Assembly (NCBI GenBank): GCA_011037195.1
Contig: JAAEAF010004359.1
Location: 1 to 64,000 of the forward strand
Direction of reading: 5' to 3'
Length of the DNA stretch: 64,000 bases
From: Triatoma infestans
Lineage: Eukaryota; Arthropoda; Insecta; Hemiptera; Reduviidae
The first letter of the stretch is position 1; each line of letters starts with the position of its first letter. Position numbers and translations under genes: made by a program. This document shows, in pieces, positions 1 through 11,642 of the stretch. The notes under the pieces were generated by a model. It was not told the origin of the DNA and did not search any database. It saw only the letters and a program-made list of their open reading frames with translations.

Positions 1-698
1 CCGGAAGTACCACTTTACTAGTTGTTTTTTTTACGTTTTTGCAATTTTCTCAAAAATGGCTCCGAAGATTTTGTAACTACACATACAAAGAGCTACAACT
101 TTATTTGAAACATTTCTCCAGGAAAATTCATTTAAGGGCACTTCTGGGGGAGGGGTGGGGTTAGGTTTTCATCGTAACTGCTGTTTCAGTATATTAGACA
201 ATTCTGTCATCTAAATAATGTTAATTAGAATTAAATATGTTGTTGAAATTCCGAGTTTGAAAAAAAAATAGATAACCGGAGTGCGTTTTTACTGAAATAT
301 AATTTTCAGTTTTCTGGTATTTTCTCGAAAATGGCTCCAACGATTTTCTTTAAACCAGCGTTGTTAACTATACATATAAAGAGCTACAACTTTTATTTGA
401 AACTTTTCCCCTGATAAATTCATTTAAGGGGACTTTTGGGGGAGGGTGGTTATGTTTTTCTTTAAAATGGGCTATCACAGTTGATTATACAATTCTGCAT
501 CCAATTGAAATACTATAAATTATATATGACCCAAATCCGAGTTTCAAGGAAATTAGTAAACCGGACAGGTTTAACTGGACAGTGTTTTCACTTTTCGACG
601 AATTTCATTAAATTGGTACACAAACTAGTAAAATTTTTTTCCAATTATAATTTTGAGTACTGGAGTAAGAGAAAGTTGTGTGAGTGTTTCACACCAGA
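1..698 (-). mobile_element. HINE-like repeat copy A, cut by the window start
   Basis: This is a minus-strand copy of the window's commonest repeat. Its 5' end (TCTGGTGTGAAACACTC, then ACTTTCTCTTACTCC) reads as the complement at about 660-698. Going leftward come the ~300-base modules, each with a CACTTCCGGTT-type core, a C-rich stretch and TTAAATGAATTTTCC. The other end lies outside the window. Confidence 0.75.
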
Positions 699-706
699 TT
701 TTTTTC

Positions 707-1755
707 AACAATGGAATGAAAATTCTGAATTTTTGCTTTATAGTTCACATTAATTATATAAAACAGTAAATATTATATTAGAAATGACTTGATTTTTTTG
801 CTTTTTTTTATATAAAAGCTTTTTATTGCACAAGTTTTTAATTTAATAAAATATCTATGGAAGAAAAAAATTAGTAAAAAAAATTATAAACTATATTTTT
901 CATATAGACTAAAGCTAGGAGAGATGATGTGGTAGGAGAGAAGACGCAGGCTTTACTTCTCTTGTTTGCCACCACGTGGCGTCATGGAAATTAGGCGAGG
1001 AGTAGAGAGATCAGAAGCGAACATATTGCAAAATTCTTCAGTTATTTTGTGTTCTAGGAACATTTATACTCGTACTATATTAAACGCAATTGAAATGAAA
1101 GATTTCCAGCTGTAGTTAAAGTTGGACTCGCAGACATAATATTTACCAAGTTTCATGTCGATAAGCCATGTCACCTTGTCAGAGGAGAGGTCTCCTACCT
1201 ATGGTGCGTCATCTATCCTACCATGTAGAAGAGACGGCCAAATGTAGTGTATTTGTATTTTGTTTCTGGAATAAATGAGAATGTCTTTATTTTGAAAAAT
1301 AACATTTTCTTGTAGATAATAGTAGTTGACATATGTTTTATAAGAATTACCACTTTAATATATCTCCTATATTTTGATACAGGGCATAACTTTGAAATGT
1401 ACGTCATCTCTCCTAGCTTTACCCAAAATAATTAGCTATGGGTGTATATTATGCCAATCAGAAATTTAGAATTATCATGAGAACCACGCCCACATTTCAT
1501 AACTACACTTCTACAGTGTGATTGGCTAATTATTAAATTGCTAATAATTTCTATGAAAAATCTAGTTTAGAATTTTTTTTACTTATTTTCCCACCATAGG
1601 TATTTTATTAAGTAATAAAATTGTGCAATAAAACGTTTTTATAAAATAAAATGCAAAAAATTAAGTTATTTCTAATATGATATTTACAGTTTTATATAAT
1701 TAATGTGAGCTATAAAGACCAAATTCAAAATTTTCATTCCATTGTTGAAAAAGAA
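707..1755. mobile_element. Foldback element with ~200-base inverted arms
   Basis: The left arm (about 707-905) is the reverse complement of the right arm (about 1540-1755) over nearly its whole length; both start with CAACAATGGAATGAAAATT. A different short transposon (910-1421) occupies the apex. No coding capacity is visible. Confidence 0.75.
910..1421. mobile_element. MITE with 18-bp perfect terminal inverted repeats
   Basis: The ends are TAAAGCTAGGAGAGATGA (910-927) and its exact reverse complement (1404-1421), 512 bases in all and non-coding. It sits at the centre of the 707-1755 foldback. A target duplication is not clear. Confidence 0.75.
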
Positions 1756-2056
1756 AGCAAAATAGAATTAGGCGGAATCCAATGTAAGTTCGCCATTTTG
1801 TATTTGGCCGTATATACTAATGGAACAAAATAAAATTGATGTTCAACACCCACAAAATTTTCTCCAAGGAATTCATGATATTTCGTAAAAAAAAGTTTAT
1901 TTTAGACCTGGAGTTTGTAGCTATTCATTATATTGTTCTTAATGTTATGTATATGGCGCAGTCCACAAAATATTGAAAGGGTACTATAAAATTGAAATCT
2001 ACACATGAGCTAATTCAATATGAATCTAGTTTTTCACAACAACATAAAAAAAAAAA

Positions 2057-2340
2057 TGTGGTGTGAAACACTCACACAACTTTCTCTTACTCCAGTTCTC
2101 AAAATTATAATTGACAAATTTTATAGTTTGGGTAACAAAATTAATGAAATTCGTCAAAAACTGAAAAAAACTGTCCAGTATAAGCGCACTTTCGGTTTAC
2201 TAATTTTCTTGAAACTCGGAATTTTGGCTATCTATTTATTTCTAATTAATTTTGTTTGGATGATAGAATTGTATAATCAACTATGACAGCACTTTAGAGG
2301 AAAAACCTAACCTCATCACTCTGGCTGTGGCTGGCTGTGG
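2057..2340 (+). mobile_element. HINE-like repeat, 5'-end fragment
   Basis: Opens with the family 5' end (GTGTGAAACACTCACACAAC then the TTTCTCTTACTCC block) and holds one module, then breaks off at an unrelated GCTGTGGCTGGCTGTGG stretch. Another copy starts at 2410. Confidence 0.65.
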
Positions 2341-2409
2341 TGTTCAACTCAAAGCTGGCGGGAGACTTTTTTTGGATATGCTCATGGAAATTAGTAAAAA
2401 AAAAAAAAA

Positions 2410-3346
2410 TCTTGTGTGAAACACTCACACAACTTTCTCTTACTCCTGTTCTCAAAATTATAATTGACAAAGGTTATAGTTTTGTACCAAATATCGAAAT
2501 TCGTCAAAAACTGAAAAAAATGTTCAGTAAAAGCACACTTTCGGCTTACTAATTTTCTTGAAACTTGGAATTTTGGCCATCTATTTATTTCTAATTAATT
2601 TTGTTTGGATGATAGAATTGTATAATCAACTATGATAGTACTTTAAAGAAAAACATAACCCCACCCCTTCCCTAAAAGTGCCCTTAAATGAATTTTCCCA
2701 GAGAAATATTTTAAATAAAAGAAGGAGATCATTGGATGTTTAGTTTATATACGAAGATTTTTGAGAAAATCGCGAAAAAGTGAAAAAAATCATTTAGTAA
2801 AATGTTAAAACAAACGCACTTCCGGTTATCCGATTTTTTCAAACCCGGAATTTCAACAACATATTTAATTCTAATTGACATTATTTAGATGATAAAATTG
2901 TTTAAACACTTTAGATGGAAACCTAACCCCACTCCTACCCCATAACTTAAATGAATTTTCCCAGAGAAACGTTTCAAATAAAAGTTATAGATCTTTGTAT
3001 GTGTAGTTGATATAACAAGTTTGAAGAAAATCGTTGGTGCCATTTTTGAGAAAAACGCAAAAAAGTAATAAAAAAACAACTAGTAATGTGGTACTTCCGG
3101 TTGAGGAATTTTGACAGATACGTACTGTCAGATACCATGGTGATACCTAACCGGAATATCAAGTTTCAACTTTCTACAGTTTTTCGTCTTTGAGCTATGT
3201 TGTTCACATACACACACACAGACCATTTGCTAAAAACCACTTTTTTGGACTCAGGAGACCTCAAAACACATATTTCCGGTGAAAACTCGATATCGATAAT
3301 TTGACACGATTACAATACTTCCTCTTTACTGGGAGTAAGAGAAAGT
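2410..3346 (+). mobile_element. HINE-like repeat copy, near full length
   Basis: It runs from the TCTTGTGTGAAACACTC start through successive ~300-base modules to the 3' end GACACGATTACAATACTTCC. That is followed by a decayed copy of the terminal hairpin (TCTTTACTGGGAGTAAGAGA) and AAAGT. A short CA-rich tract (3207-3222) precedes the 3' end, as in other copies. Confidence 0.75.
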
Positions 3347-3352
3347 AAAAAA

Positions 3353-4077
3353 TCTGGTTGTGAAACACTCACCCGACTTTCTCATACTACAAAATGGCTA
3401 ATTTCCTTCAAACTTACAATTCTTATTAGACTTTAAAACCGTCAGCATTTTTATGGGAGAAAATCACAAAAAACTGAAAAACCTATTCAGTTCCGGTCAA
3501 CGGATTTTCTTCAAACTGGTAATTTTGGCAATTTATATAATTCTAATTAATGTTATTTAGTTGACAGAATTGTATAGCACATTGTTGTTGAACTGAAATA
3601 GCACTTTAAAGGAAATCATAACCCACCTCTCCCCCCAAAAGTGTCCTTAATTGAATTTACCCGGAGAAATGTTTTAAATAAAAATTTATTCTCTTTGTAG
3701 CTCTTTGTATGGGTAGTTGATGTATCAAGTATCAAAGAAAATTGTTGGAGCTTTTTTTCGATAAAATTACAAACAAAACTGGGAAAAAAAAAAAATTTAG
3801 TAAAGTGGTACTTCCGGTTTATGGATTTTGCCCAAAATCTTCGCGTCTGTCATAGCGGAAGTAGCTAAACGGAATACTAAGTTTCAGCTTTCTGCAACAT
3901 TTTTATTTTTAAGATATTCTTTTCACACTCAGCCCCCACCCCCCACACACAGACCATTTTCTAAAAACGACTTTTTTTTTTTTGGACTTCAAAACGTGTA
4001 TTTCCGGTGAAATGTGAATTTCGAAAATCTGACACGATCGTAATACTTCCTCTTACTTATTATTAATAAAAGAAAGT
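3353..4077 (+). mobile_element. HINE-like repeat copy, decayed
   Basis: Starts seven bases after the previous copy ends (TCTGGTTGTGAAACACTC) and ends in a decayed 3' terminus (ATAAAAGAAAGTAAAA). The start block has point changes (ACTTTCTCATACTAC). The two copies form a head-to-tail pair. Confidence 0.65.
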
Positions 4078-4567
4078 AAAAAAGATATTGCAATATAACA
4101 TCGCCCTATTTATTCAGTAGGTATACTTTTAAAAATACAACAGACGTTTTAACATAGTAAATAATGTCGAAATTTCTGCTTACGCAGCAGTATTGAAGAG
4201 TGGGAGAGAGTCAAGTCATTAAGTAAGTAAGTAATAATGCACTGCTATGTAATGTTTTTAATGGATAAACGAGTAACACAGTTACTAAATAAATACAATT
4301 AGATGATGATATATACAACATTATAAATGTATCCATAAAAATCTGACATCAAACTCTTAAATGACTTTAACTTACTGCAAAAATTTGCAATTTCAATGAT
4401 CTAACATATTTTTCTTTAATCTAAAAATGTTTAATATTTTTAAATATAAATATAATTGGAGGGAATACACATATTATCTTGATTTTTTTTTAAGAACATG
4501 CCTGAATGTGATTACATTATCGCGACAAAGAAGTCAAAATAATAGTCTTATTAATGCAGTATTCATC

Positions 4568-4910
4568 ACAGATATTTTCCGTGATACCCTGCTTTTTTTT
4601 TTGTGGTCATCAACCGGTTTCGGGCGTTCGCCCACCGTCAGGATGTTATTGTCAAATAGTATCAATAACATAGTCTTGCACAGAGCAAATACAGTTGATA
4701 CAATGGATTTTTAAAAGTCTTCGTCATGATGGAACTATGTTAAGAGGCGTGTTGCTACCTGAATGGGAAACACATGTTTCAGTCCTTTTCGGTCCTATGG
4801 GGCGAACGCCCGAAACGGTCGATGACTACAAAAAGAAGCAGAATATCGTGGAAAATATCTCTGATGCTTACCCAGCTCTGCGGAACCAACCACAATAACA
4901 ATACAGTATT
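4568..4910. mobile_element. Foldback pair of Penelope-like termini (family 2)
   Basis: Two inverted arms (4568-4700 and about 4780-4868) carry the sequence GATATTTTCCGTGATA, a CTGCTTCTTTTT block, TGTGGTCATCAACCGGTTTC and GGGCGTTCGCCC. The complement reads as a CTGA..GA / GGGCGAACGCCC / GAAACCGG core typical of this family. No protein is encoded between the arms. Confidence 0.6.
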
Positions 4911-5045
4911 CATTGAACTATTTTCAACAGTAATTATCTCGATGAGGGTTTCTAAACTTAGCCCACCCTACACCGTAATTGATTGTCGTTGAAAAAGAGC
5001 ATTTCCGCTAGTAATATATCAAATGAAGAGCTCTCTCCTGCTTAT
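4853..5045 (+). repeat. ~190-base direct repeat, copy 1 (copy 2 at 5448-5638)
   Basis: From TCTCTGATGCTT through ATTTTCAACAGTAATTATCT to GAAGAGCTCTCTCCTGCTT this segment recurs at 5448-5638 with about 10% changes. Each copy follows a family-2 Penelope-like terminus, so the repeat is probably part of that element's body. Confidence 0.7.
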
Positions 5046-5049
5046 TATT

Positions 5050-5280
5050 TTTTGAGGGATTCTTCTAAGGGGAACGGGCAGCATTATGCTACCCTCTAAA
5101 GTACCACTACAGTACAATGTAAGCATTACCCCTAGATAATATTAATACAAATTAGAAACATTGATAGAATTCCAATTTTGAAGTAAATCGGTTAACCGGA
5201 AATCAACTTTAACAATAGATTTCTTGAGTTTTGGAAATTTTCTCCTTAATAACGGCTACAATGAAATTTCTTTAACGTGT
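5050..5280 (-). repeat. HINE-like repeat remnant between two family-2 copies
   Basis: GGGGAACGGGCAGCATTATG through ACCGGAAATCAAC resembles the reverse complement of the C-rich stretch and CTTCCGGTT core of the HINE-like modules. Similar remnants lie at 12100-12330 and 27090-27240. Confidence 0.4.
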
Positions 5281-5640
5281 TATCAAAACATGGACTTGCA
5301 CAGAGTAAATGCATATGTAAGGACTAGTATATATTAACTGAATTTGCTCTGTGCAGATCTATGTTATCACATTGCTTTGACAAAAGTGAGCGTGTGCCCG
5401 AAACTAGACGATGACCACAAAAAAGAAGCAGGCTATCATGGAAAATATTTCTGATGCTTTCCAGAGTACTGCGGACCCAACCACAACAACAATGTAGTAT
5501 TCATTGGGCTATTTTCAACAGTAATTATCTCGATGAGGGCTTCTAAACTTATCCCAACCCACATCGTAATTGATTGTCGTTGAAAAAAGAGCATTTCCGC
5601 TGGTAATATATTAAATGAAGAACTCTCTCCTGCTTTCTCC
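5270..5640 (+). mobile_element. Second family-2 Penelope-like terminus plus direct-repeat copy 2
   Basis: An inverted stretch (ATCAAAACATGGACTTGCACAGAG..., 5281-5300) is mirrored at 5345-5385 (TTGCTCTGTGCAGATC...). The CCCGAAACTAGACGATGACC remnant at 5398-5416 follows, then the second copy of the 190-base repeat. Decayed and non-coding. Confidence 0.55.
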
Positions 5641-6185
5641 ACACACGAATTCGACCGACTGAAGAATACAGGCTAAATCGCGATTCAACTCTGAAGAGAA
5701 CAGTCTCCCTCCATTGCTCTTTAGCCCAATGAAGAATGCCGACTGGCAAAAACTAACTTGCTTACATGATGATTTCTAATTAGTGCTGGGCCCTGATACT
5801 AGTCTTTTAGCATTAAACCTACTTCTCGCAATCGTGTTCGCACAGATTCACAGCTCTGGTGACTCTCCGTAGAATTGAAATAAGTTGCCCCTGAGCTCTG
5901 TAGCTGTAAGAAACCGAATGCGTAGAAACTCGGAGAGCGAAAGAAATCGGTCGAATCCCTAATCTATTGTGACCCCCATCTACGACCACTTTCTCAGGCC
6001 TCCGACCGATTTCTGCAGTTTTCGTAAACAATTGTTCGATGACCCGCAGAACGTTCTGTCACATATCGCACGCAAGAGCCACTGCTGCTGTAAAGGTATC
6101 CTCAAAAGAAATGACTATTTTTTATTTTTTTTCAGTTAAGTTAAGCAAATAAAGTAATTCAACCACAAAATTAAAAATAATATGA
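5641..6185. other. Unassigned intergenic stretch
   Basis: It has somewhat higher GC than its surroundings (CTCTGAAGAGAACAGTCTCC; CTAATCTATTGTGACCCCC). I see short open frames but no family motif, splice structure or repeat partner inside this window. Confidence 0.4.
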
Positions 6186-6200
6186 AATTAAAAAAAAAAA

Positions 6201-7141
6201 TCTGGTGTGAAACACTCACACAACTTCTCTTACTCCAGTACTCAAAATTATAATTGACAAATTTTTATAGTTAGTATACTAAATTTAATGAAATTCGTCG
6301 AAAAGTGAAAACACTGTCCAGTAAAACTGTCCGGTTTACTAATTTCCTTAAAACTCGGAATTTGGGTCATATATTAATTTCTAGTTATTTCAATTTGGAT
6401 GACAGAATTGTATAATCAACTGTGATAGCATTTTAAAGAAAAACATAACCCCCTCCCCCAAAAGTCCTCTTAAATGAATTTATCAGGGGAAAGTTGTAGC
6501 TCTTTGTATGTATAGCCTAACACACTGTTTCTAGTTTCCAAATAAAGTTGTTCAGCTCTTTATATGTATAGTTAACAACACTGGTTTAAAGAAAATCTTT
6601 GGAGCCATTTTCGAGAAAATACCAGAAAACTGAAAATTATATTTCAGTAAAAACGCACTTCCGGTTATCTATTTTTTTTTTCAAACTCGGAATTTCAACA
6701 ACATATTTAATTCTAATTAACATTATTTAGATGGCAGAATTGTCTAATATACTGAAACAGCAGTTAAGATGAAAACCTAACCCCACCCCTCCCCCGGAAG
6801 TGCCCTTAAATGAATTTTCCTGGAGAAATGTTTCAAATAAAAGTTATAGCTCTTTGTACGTGTAGTTGACATACCAAGTTTAAAGAAAATCGTCGGAGCC
6901 ATTTTTGAGAAAATCGCAAAAGCGTAAAAAAAACACTAGTAAAGTGGTACTTCCGGTTGAGATATTTGACAACACCAGTCCACCCCAGATACACGTACAC
7001 GTTTGACACAGACCAATTCGCTAAAAACCACTTTTTTGGACTCAGGGACCTCAAAACGGATATCAGGGGGACCGGTGAAAACTGGATATCGAAAATTTGA
7101 CACGATTACAATACTTCCTCTTACTAGGAGTAAGAGAAAGT
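6201..7141 (+). mobile_element. HINE-like repeat copy, near full length
   Basis: Begins TCTGGTGTGAAACACTC, continues with the ACTTCTCTTACTCC block, holds three modules with GCACTTCCGG-type cores and C-rich stretches, and ends with the perfect hairpin CTCTTACT-AGG-AGTAAGAG followed by AAAGT. About 0.94 kb and non-coding. Confidence 0.8.
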
Positions 7142-7617
7142 AATAACCATTACGATGACTATCCCAAACTAGAAAGTCATACAATATTAATTTTCTTTTC
7201 AAATTTTTATTCGGAAGAACGTTAGGAATTTTTTTATGATTAAAATATTGTAAATAACATTTATATTAGAGTTATAAACTTAAAATTCACTAAAGCTAAT
7301 ACAAAGTATACAGTTATTGTGTTTTAAAATAGAAAGATATAAGTGTTTCAGTTTTTTTAGTGGCTAGTGTTTTAGCAGTTATGCGCGGGAATCGTATGGA
7401 GACCTCCTAGTTACAAATCCATGCTCGTAGCCATTACACAATACCTGCCACTTTAATTTAGCTTAACAAATACTATTTCCCCCGCCCGGGAAAAAAAAAT
7501 TTCCCCGAGAAAGATATTCAAATAAAAATGATATATATAATAGGTACACGATGTTAAACAAAGTAGTTGGAGAAAAACCGTTAATCGAGAAAATCGCTAG
7601 AAACTAAAAAAAAAAAA

Positions 7618-8613
7618 TCTGGTGTGAAACACTCACACAACTTTCTCTTACTCCAGTTCTCAAAATTATAATTGACAAATTTTATAGTTAGTGTACCAAA
7701 TTTTAATGAAATTCGACGAAAATTGAAAAAAAACAGTTCAGTAAAAGTGCACTTCCGGTTTACTAATTTTCTTAAAACTCGGAATTTTGGCCATCTATTT
7801 ATTTCTAATTAATTTTGTTTGGATGATAGAATTGTATAATCAACTATGATAGCACTTTAGAGAAAAACATAACTCCACTCCTCTCCTAAAAGTGCCCTTA
7901 AATGAATTTTCCTAGAGAAATGTTTAAAATAAAAGATGCAGATTTTTGCATGTAAAGTTTATTTATATACGAAATTTAAAAAAAAAAATCGGCGGAGCCA
8001 TTTTTTTTCAGAAAATCGCGAAAAAGTGAAAAAATCATTTAGTAAAGTGTTTAAACAAACGCACTTCCGGTTATCCGATTTTTTTCAAACTCAAAATTTC
8101 AACAACATATTTAATTCCAATTAACATTATTAACAAGGGAGAATTGTCTAATAAACTGAAATAACACTTTAGATGAAAACCTAACCCTATCCCTACCCCA
8201 TAACTGCCCTTAAATAAATTTTCCCAGAGAAACGTTTCAAAAAAAAGTTGTAGATCTTTGTATGTGTAGTTGATATACAAAGTTTAATGAAAATCGTCGG
8301 TGCCATTTTTGAGAAAACGCAAAAAAGTAAAAAAAAAAATAACTAGTAAAGTGGTACTTCCGGTTGAGGAATTTTGACAGATGACCCACTGTTAGATGCA
8401 ATAGTGATACCTAACCGGAATATTAAGTTTCAACTTTCTACAGTTTTTCGTCTTTGAGCTATGCTTTTCACATTCATACTCACACACAGACCATTTGCTA
8501 AAAACCACTTTTTTTGGACTCAGGGGCCTTAAAACAGATATTTCCGGTGAAAACTCGATATCGATAATTTGACACGATTACAATACTTCCTCTTACTAGG
8601 AGTAAGAGAAAGT
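7618..8613 (+). mobile_element. HINE-like repeat copy, best full-length example
   Basis: TCTGGTGTGAAACACTC start and intact ACTTTCTCTTACTCC block (7640-7654). CACTTCCGG cores recur near 7749, 8063 and 8355, i.e. about 300 bases apart. The terminal GGAGTAAGAGAAAGT (8599-8613) is the complement of the 5' block and forms the 3' half of a hairpin. The 5' block lies ~22 bases inside the element while its partner is at the very end, so the inverted repeats are asymmetric, as in Helentron-related HINE elements. Confidence 0.8.
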
Positions 8614-8619
8614 AAAAAA

Positions 8620-8757
8620 AAAACAAAAAAAGTAAAAAAGCAGTCAGTAAAGTGGCACTTCCGGTAGATGGATTTTGCCTGAAACCTTCCGTGTCAGATG
8701 CGTAAACGGAATATTAAGTTTGAGCTTTCTGTGATTCACTGTTTTTGACATATTTTG

Positions 8758-8800
<43 letters not shown>

Positions 8801-8940
8801 ACACACACCAATAGCTTTAAAAAAAAAAAAAACTTCTTATTCATACTCAGAGGACTTCAAAACATATAATTTCCTATTAGAATTCAATTTCGAAAATTTG
8901 ACTCCATGTCAAAAATATTTAGAAATTAATAATGTAATTT
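8620..8940 (+). repeat. HINE-like 3' fragment with a (CA)n microsatellite
   Basis: Holds a CACTTCCGGT core, the 'TAAACGGAATATTAAGTTT' region and an uninterrupted (AC)n run at about 8760-8798, then GGACTTCAAAACATATAATT. This is the 3' third of the family with an expanded CA tract. The terminal hairpin is missing. Confidence 0.6.
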
Positions 8941-9254
8941 AAAATAAATCACCTTTTAACATTATGTACGGTTTTGCAGAAATTACACAGTCTACCGAAA
9001 TGGCAATAACTATAAAAGAAAGTTTTAAAGTTATTGCTCACACAAAAATTCAATTAAAATCAATTTACTAGAAAAGATTCCAATTAAAGATGACGTAATA
9101 CGAAATTACAAGATGGGTGGCATTATGTGTACAAAATTATAGAAAATTGTAGGAGCCGTTTATCAGAAAAAAAAAAAAAAGAAGCAAAACGGATGTTTAA
9201 AACAACTCACAATTCGCTGAGAACATTTTTTTCACACTCAGAGAATTAAAAATA

Positions 9255-9545
9255 TCTAGTGTGCAACATTCACACAACTTTCTCACACTACAGTTACAAG
9301 ATATAAGTAACTTTTTTTTTTGAAACATATAATTTTTACTAAATCTTTACTTATCTTCAATTTTATATCATTGGGAGAATCCAAACTTAATAAAATGACT
9401 TTTTTGGGGGATACGGTCTCACACACACACACACACACCGCAAAACTACTTTAAATGAACTTTCTCAGGTAAAAAAAAACCCTAATAAAAGTATAGGTCT
9501 CTTTATTCATAGTGACAAAATGTAATGAAATCCGTCGATGTTTTA
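9255..9545 (+). repeat. Diverged HINE-like 5' fragment
   Basis: TCTAGTGTGCAACATTCACA and ACTTTCTCACACTACAG are degenerate versions of the family 5' end. It includes TTAATAAAATGAC (9387-9399) and a CA tract (9420-9438). This divergent subfamily recurs at 46798-47240 and 49960-50690. Confidence 0.55.
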
Positions 9546-9722
9546 CATAGCATGGGTCTCTCTGCGAAACCATTCTGTGGGGAAATGGGGCCAGAAGGAT
9601 GCGAGACATCGTTCCACCTTCACCTTGGAGAGTGCATACATTAGGCTCCTCGAAATTTGGCGCCCATAATTAATTTGGAGCCGAACCTGGAATCAGAAAT
9701 TGCACTTGCCTCAGCCCCGGGC

Positions 9723-9762
9723 GTTTGTTAATGTGACAATGTGAAGTGTCACATTAACAAAC
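9723..9762. repeat. Perfect 16-bp-stem hairpin
   Basis: GTTTGTTAATGTGACA (9723-9738), an 8-base loop, then its exact reverse complement (9747-9762). It lies at the upstream edge of the LINE fragment. Confidence 0.85.
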
Positions 9763-9779
9763 CTTCGGGGTGCATAATT

Positions 9780-10640
9780 GGCCTATTAGTGCCCTAAGTG
9801 ATGAACTTACATAATATGTGCTTAGTGCTGAACCATGATAAAACACAGTCCATTACTTTCAGCCTTAAGAAAGGAGAAGGAAGAAATAACGAAGAGTCTA
9901 TAAGGTTCTTAGATTTGATTCTGGACAGGAAACTTCAATGGAAGTCGCATGTCGACCACCTGGGAGAGCAAGCTTAACAAGCTTACATTTCTGTTTAGGC
10001 GAGTTGTCTCAATCCTCGAAAAGGAACCTCTCTACCTATGATGTACTATGGTATGATCCATCCATTGCTGAGCTATGGTCTGATACTATGGGGTCGGCAA
10101 CAAGCAAAAAGAGGATATTTAAAATACAAGAAAAAGAATCATTAGAATAATGTCAAAAGCAAGACCTAGAGATTCTTGTCATCCTTTCTTTCAACAGTTG
10201 GAAGGTATTGCCTCTTCCTTGTCAATATGAGCTGGCATATCTTATGGAAATAAAAGACAATATAATAAGTTATGCAACTGCAGAAGAAAAGACGCACTAC
10301 CAGCTTAGGAATCATAAAGATCTTTTGTTGCCAAATCTTAGGCTCAATACAAAAAGGAGCTCTTACCAGAATATAGGAGTCCAGCTGTACAACCACTTGG
10401 AAGAAGACATCAAGAATCTTCCAAGCGATGAATTCAAGAAAAAGATAAAAACTTTGCTACAGGGAAAGTGTTATTATAGCTATCAGGACTTTTTTAAAAG
10501 ACAATTTTTCTTGAGTTATTATAACAATGTTCTAAAATTTATGACGTTCCTATATTTGATAATGTCAAATTTTACAGGAAATAAAAATATTATTATTATT
10601 ATTATTATTATTATTATGATGGCCCTGAGTTCTAGATTAG
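9780..10640 (+). mobile_element. Non-LTR retrotransposon 3' end (reverse transcriptase C-terminal part), decayed
   Basis: Broken frames carry LINE-type sequence: LNHDKTQSITFSLKKGE, then RFLDLILDRKLQWKSHVDHL (thumb region), then YYGMIHPLLSYGLILWG. The frame 10208-10645 gives LPLPCQYELAYLMEIKDN, YQLRNHKDLLLP and GVQLYNHL, the usual C-terminal pattern of Jockey/CR1-type pol proteins. Several stops and shifts break the frame, so it is dead. The (ATT)n run at 10588-10617 is the likely microsatellite tail. Confidence 0.75.
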
Positions 10641-11640
10641 ATTAGATTACCGAGTTATACATATTTAGGTCCATCAATTTTATTTGAAACATTTTTTTGG
10701 AGGTAAAATTAGTTTTGTGATGATCTGGAGTAGTTTATATTAGACCTAACTTATAATACTGTGTCATTTCAAGTTCATATACAGTTCCTTCATTCACATA
10801 ATGTTGAGGCTAAATTATCAATAATTTTAAACTATTATAACCAACACACCTGAAGAAAGGTATGTTGTAGTAGTTCTAATAACTGCCACCAGATAACAGC
10901 ATACTCCAAAACTTATCTAATAAATAATAGTTTTATTACTTTTGTATTATCTAGCTTAGATAATTTTTATTTGATAACAATAAAGAAAAAAAAATCTTTA
11001 AATTTTATTTATGGAGTTTATTTTTTTAACAAACATATTATTATAGAATAATCATAAAATATTAATCGGTAAAATTATCCATAAAACATTCCAAAAGGTG
11101 ACCAACTACCAAACTGCCAAATGATTTCTAAACATTTTCAATACTCAACACTATATGTACATCATTATAAATTATTCATCACTTGAATCACTTAAAAAAA
11201 AAAAAAAAGACATTCATAATTTATTGCAAATTACATAATTGTTTCACGTATTTATGACTTTAACTCCATATAATGAAACTTTTTGTCACTAAATTTAGAT
11301 CTTAAATATAATTGAAACAAAATAAACTCTGTAAAATATAAATGTTTATGCTACGATTTTTCTTACGAGAAATTGAAAAAAGAAAAATACTGTTCTTTTC
11401 AATAAATTTTTTTGGAAAATCCTTAATAATTTTTTAATCTAACAAACGTTAATTATTCCAATTAAATTATGGACCACACTTTTGGTGATTGGTTAGGTGA
11501 ACAGAATTTATCGACATAGTTTAAAAAAAATAAAATACCAAATAAATATGGGCTTCTCGGTAGCCTTATTTATTTTTCATTTTGAACTGTTCCACTTTTT
11601 CAGAAATCTTGGAGTCCCTACGGGAATATCGCAAACTAAA
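10640..11640. other. AT-rich intergenic stretch, nothing recognised
   Basis: After a short TTAGATTAGATTAG tract (a LINE-tail type repeat) the kilobase is low-complexity AT with no frame, repeat partner or RNA structure that I can support. Confidence 0.4.
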
Positions 11641-11642
11641 AA

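Noticed and set aside
8761..8810. CRISPR-like or satellite arrays
   Set aside because: Repeats in the window are microsatellites or interspersed elements; there are no regularly spaced short repeats with unique spacers.
8644..8942. Frames with Cys-Val or Thr-His runs
   Set aside because: Translations of the (CA)n microsatellite; likewise 41099-41347 and 51389-51640.
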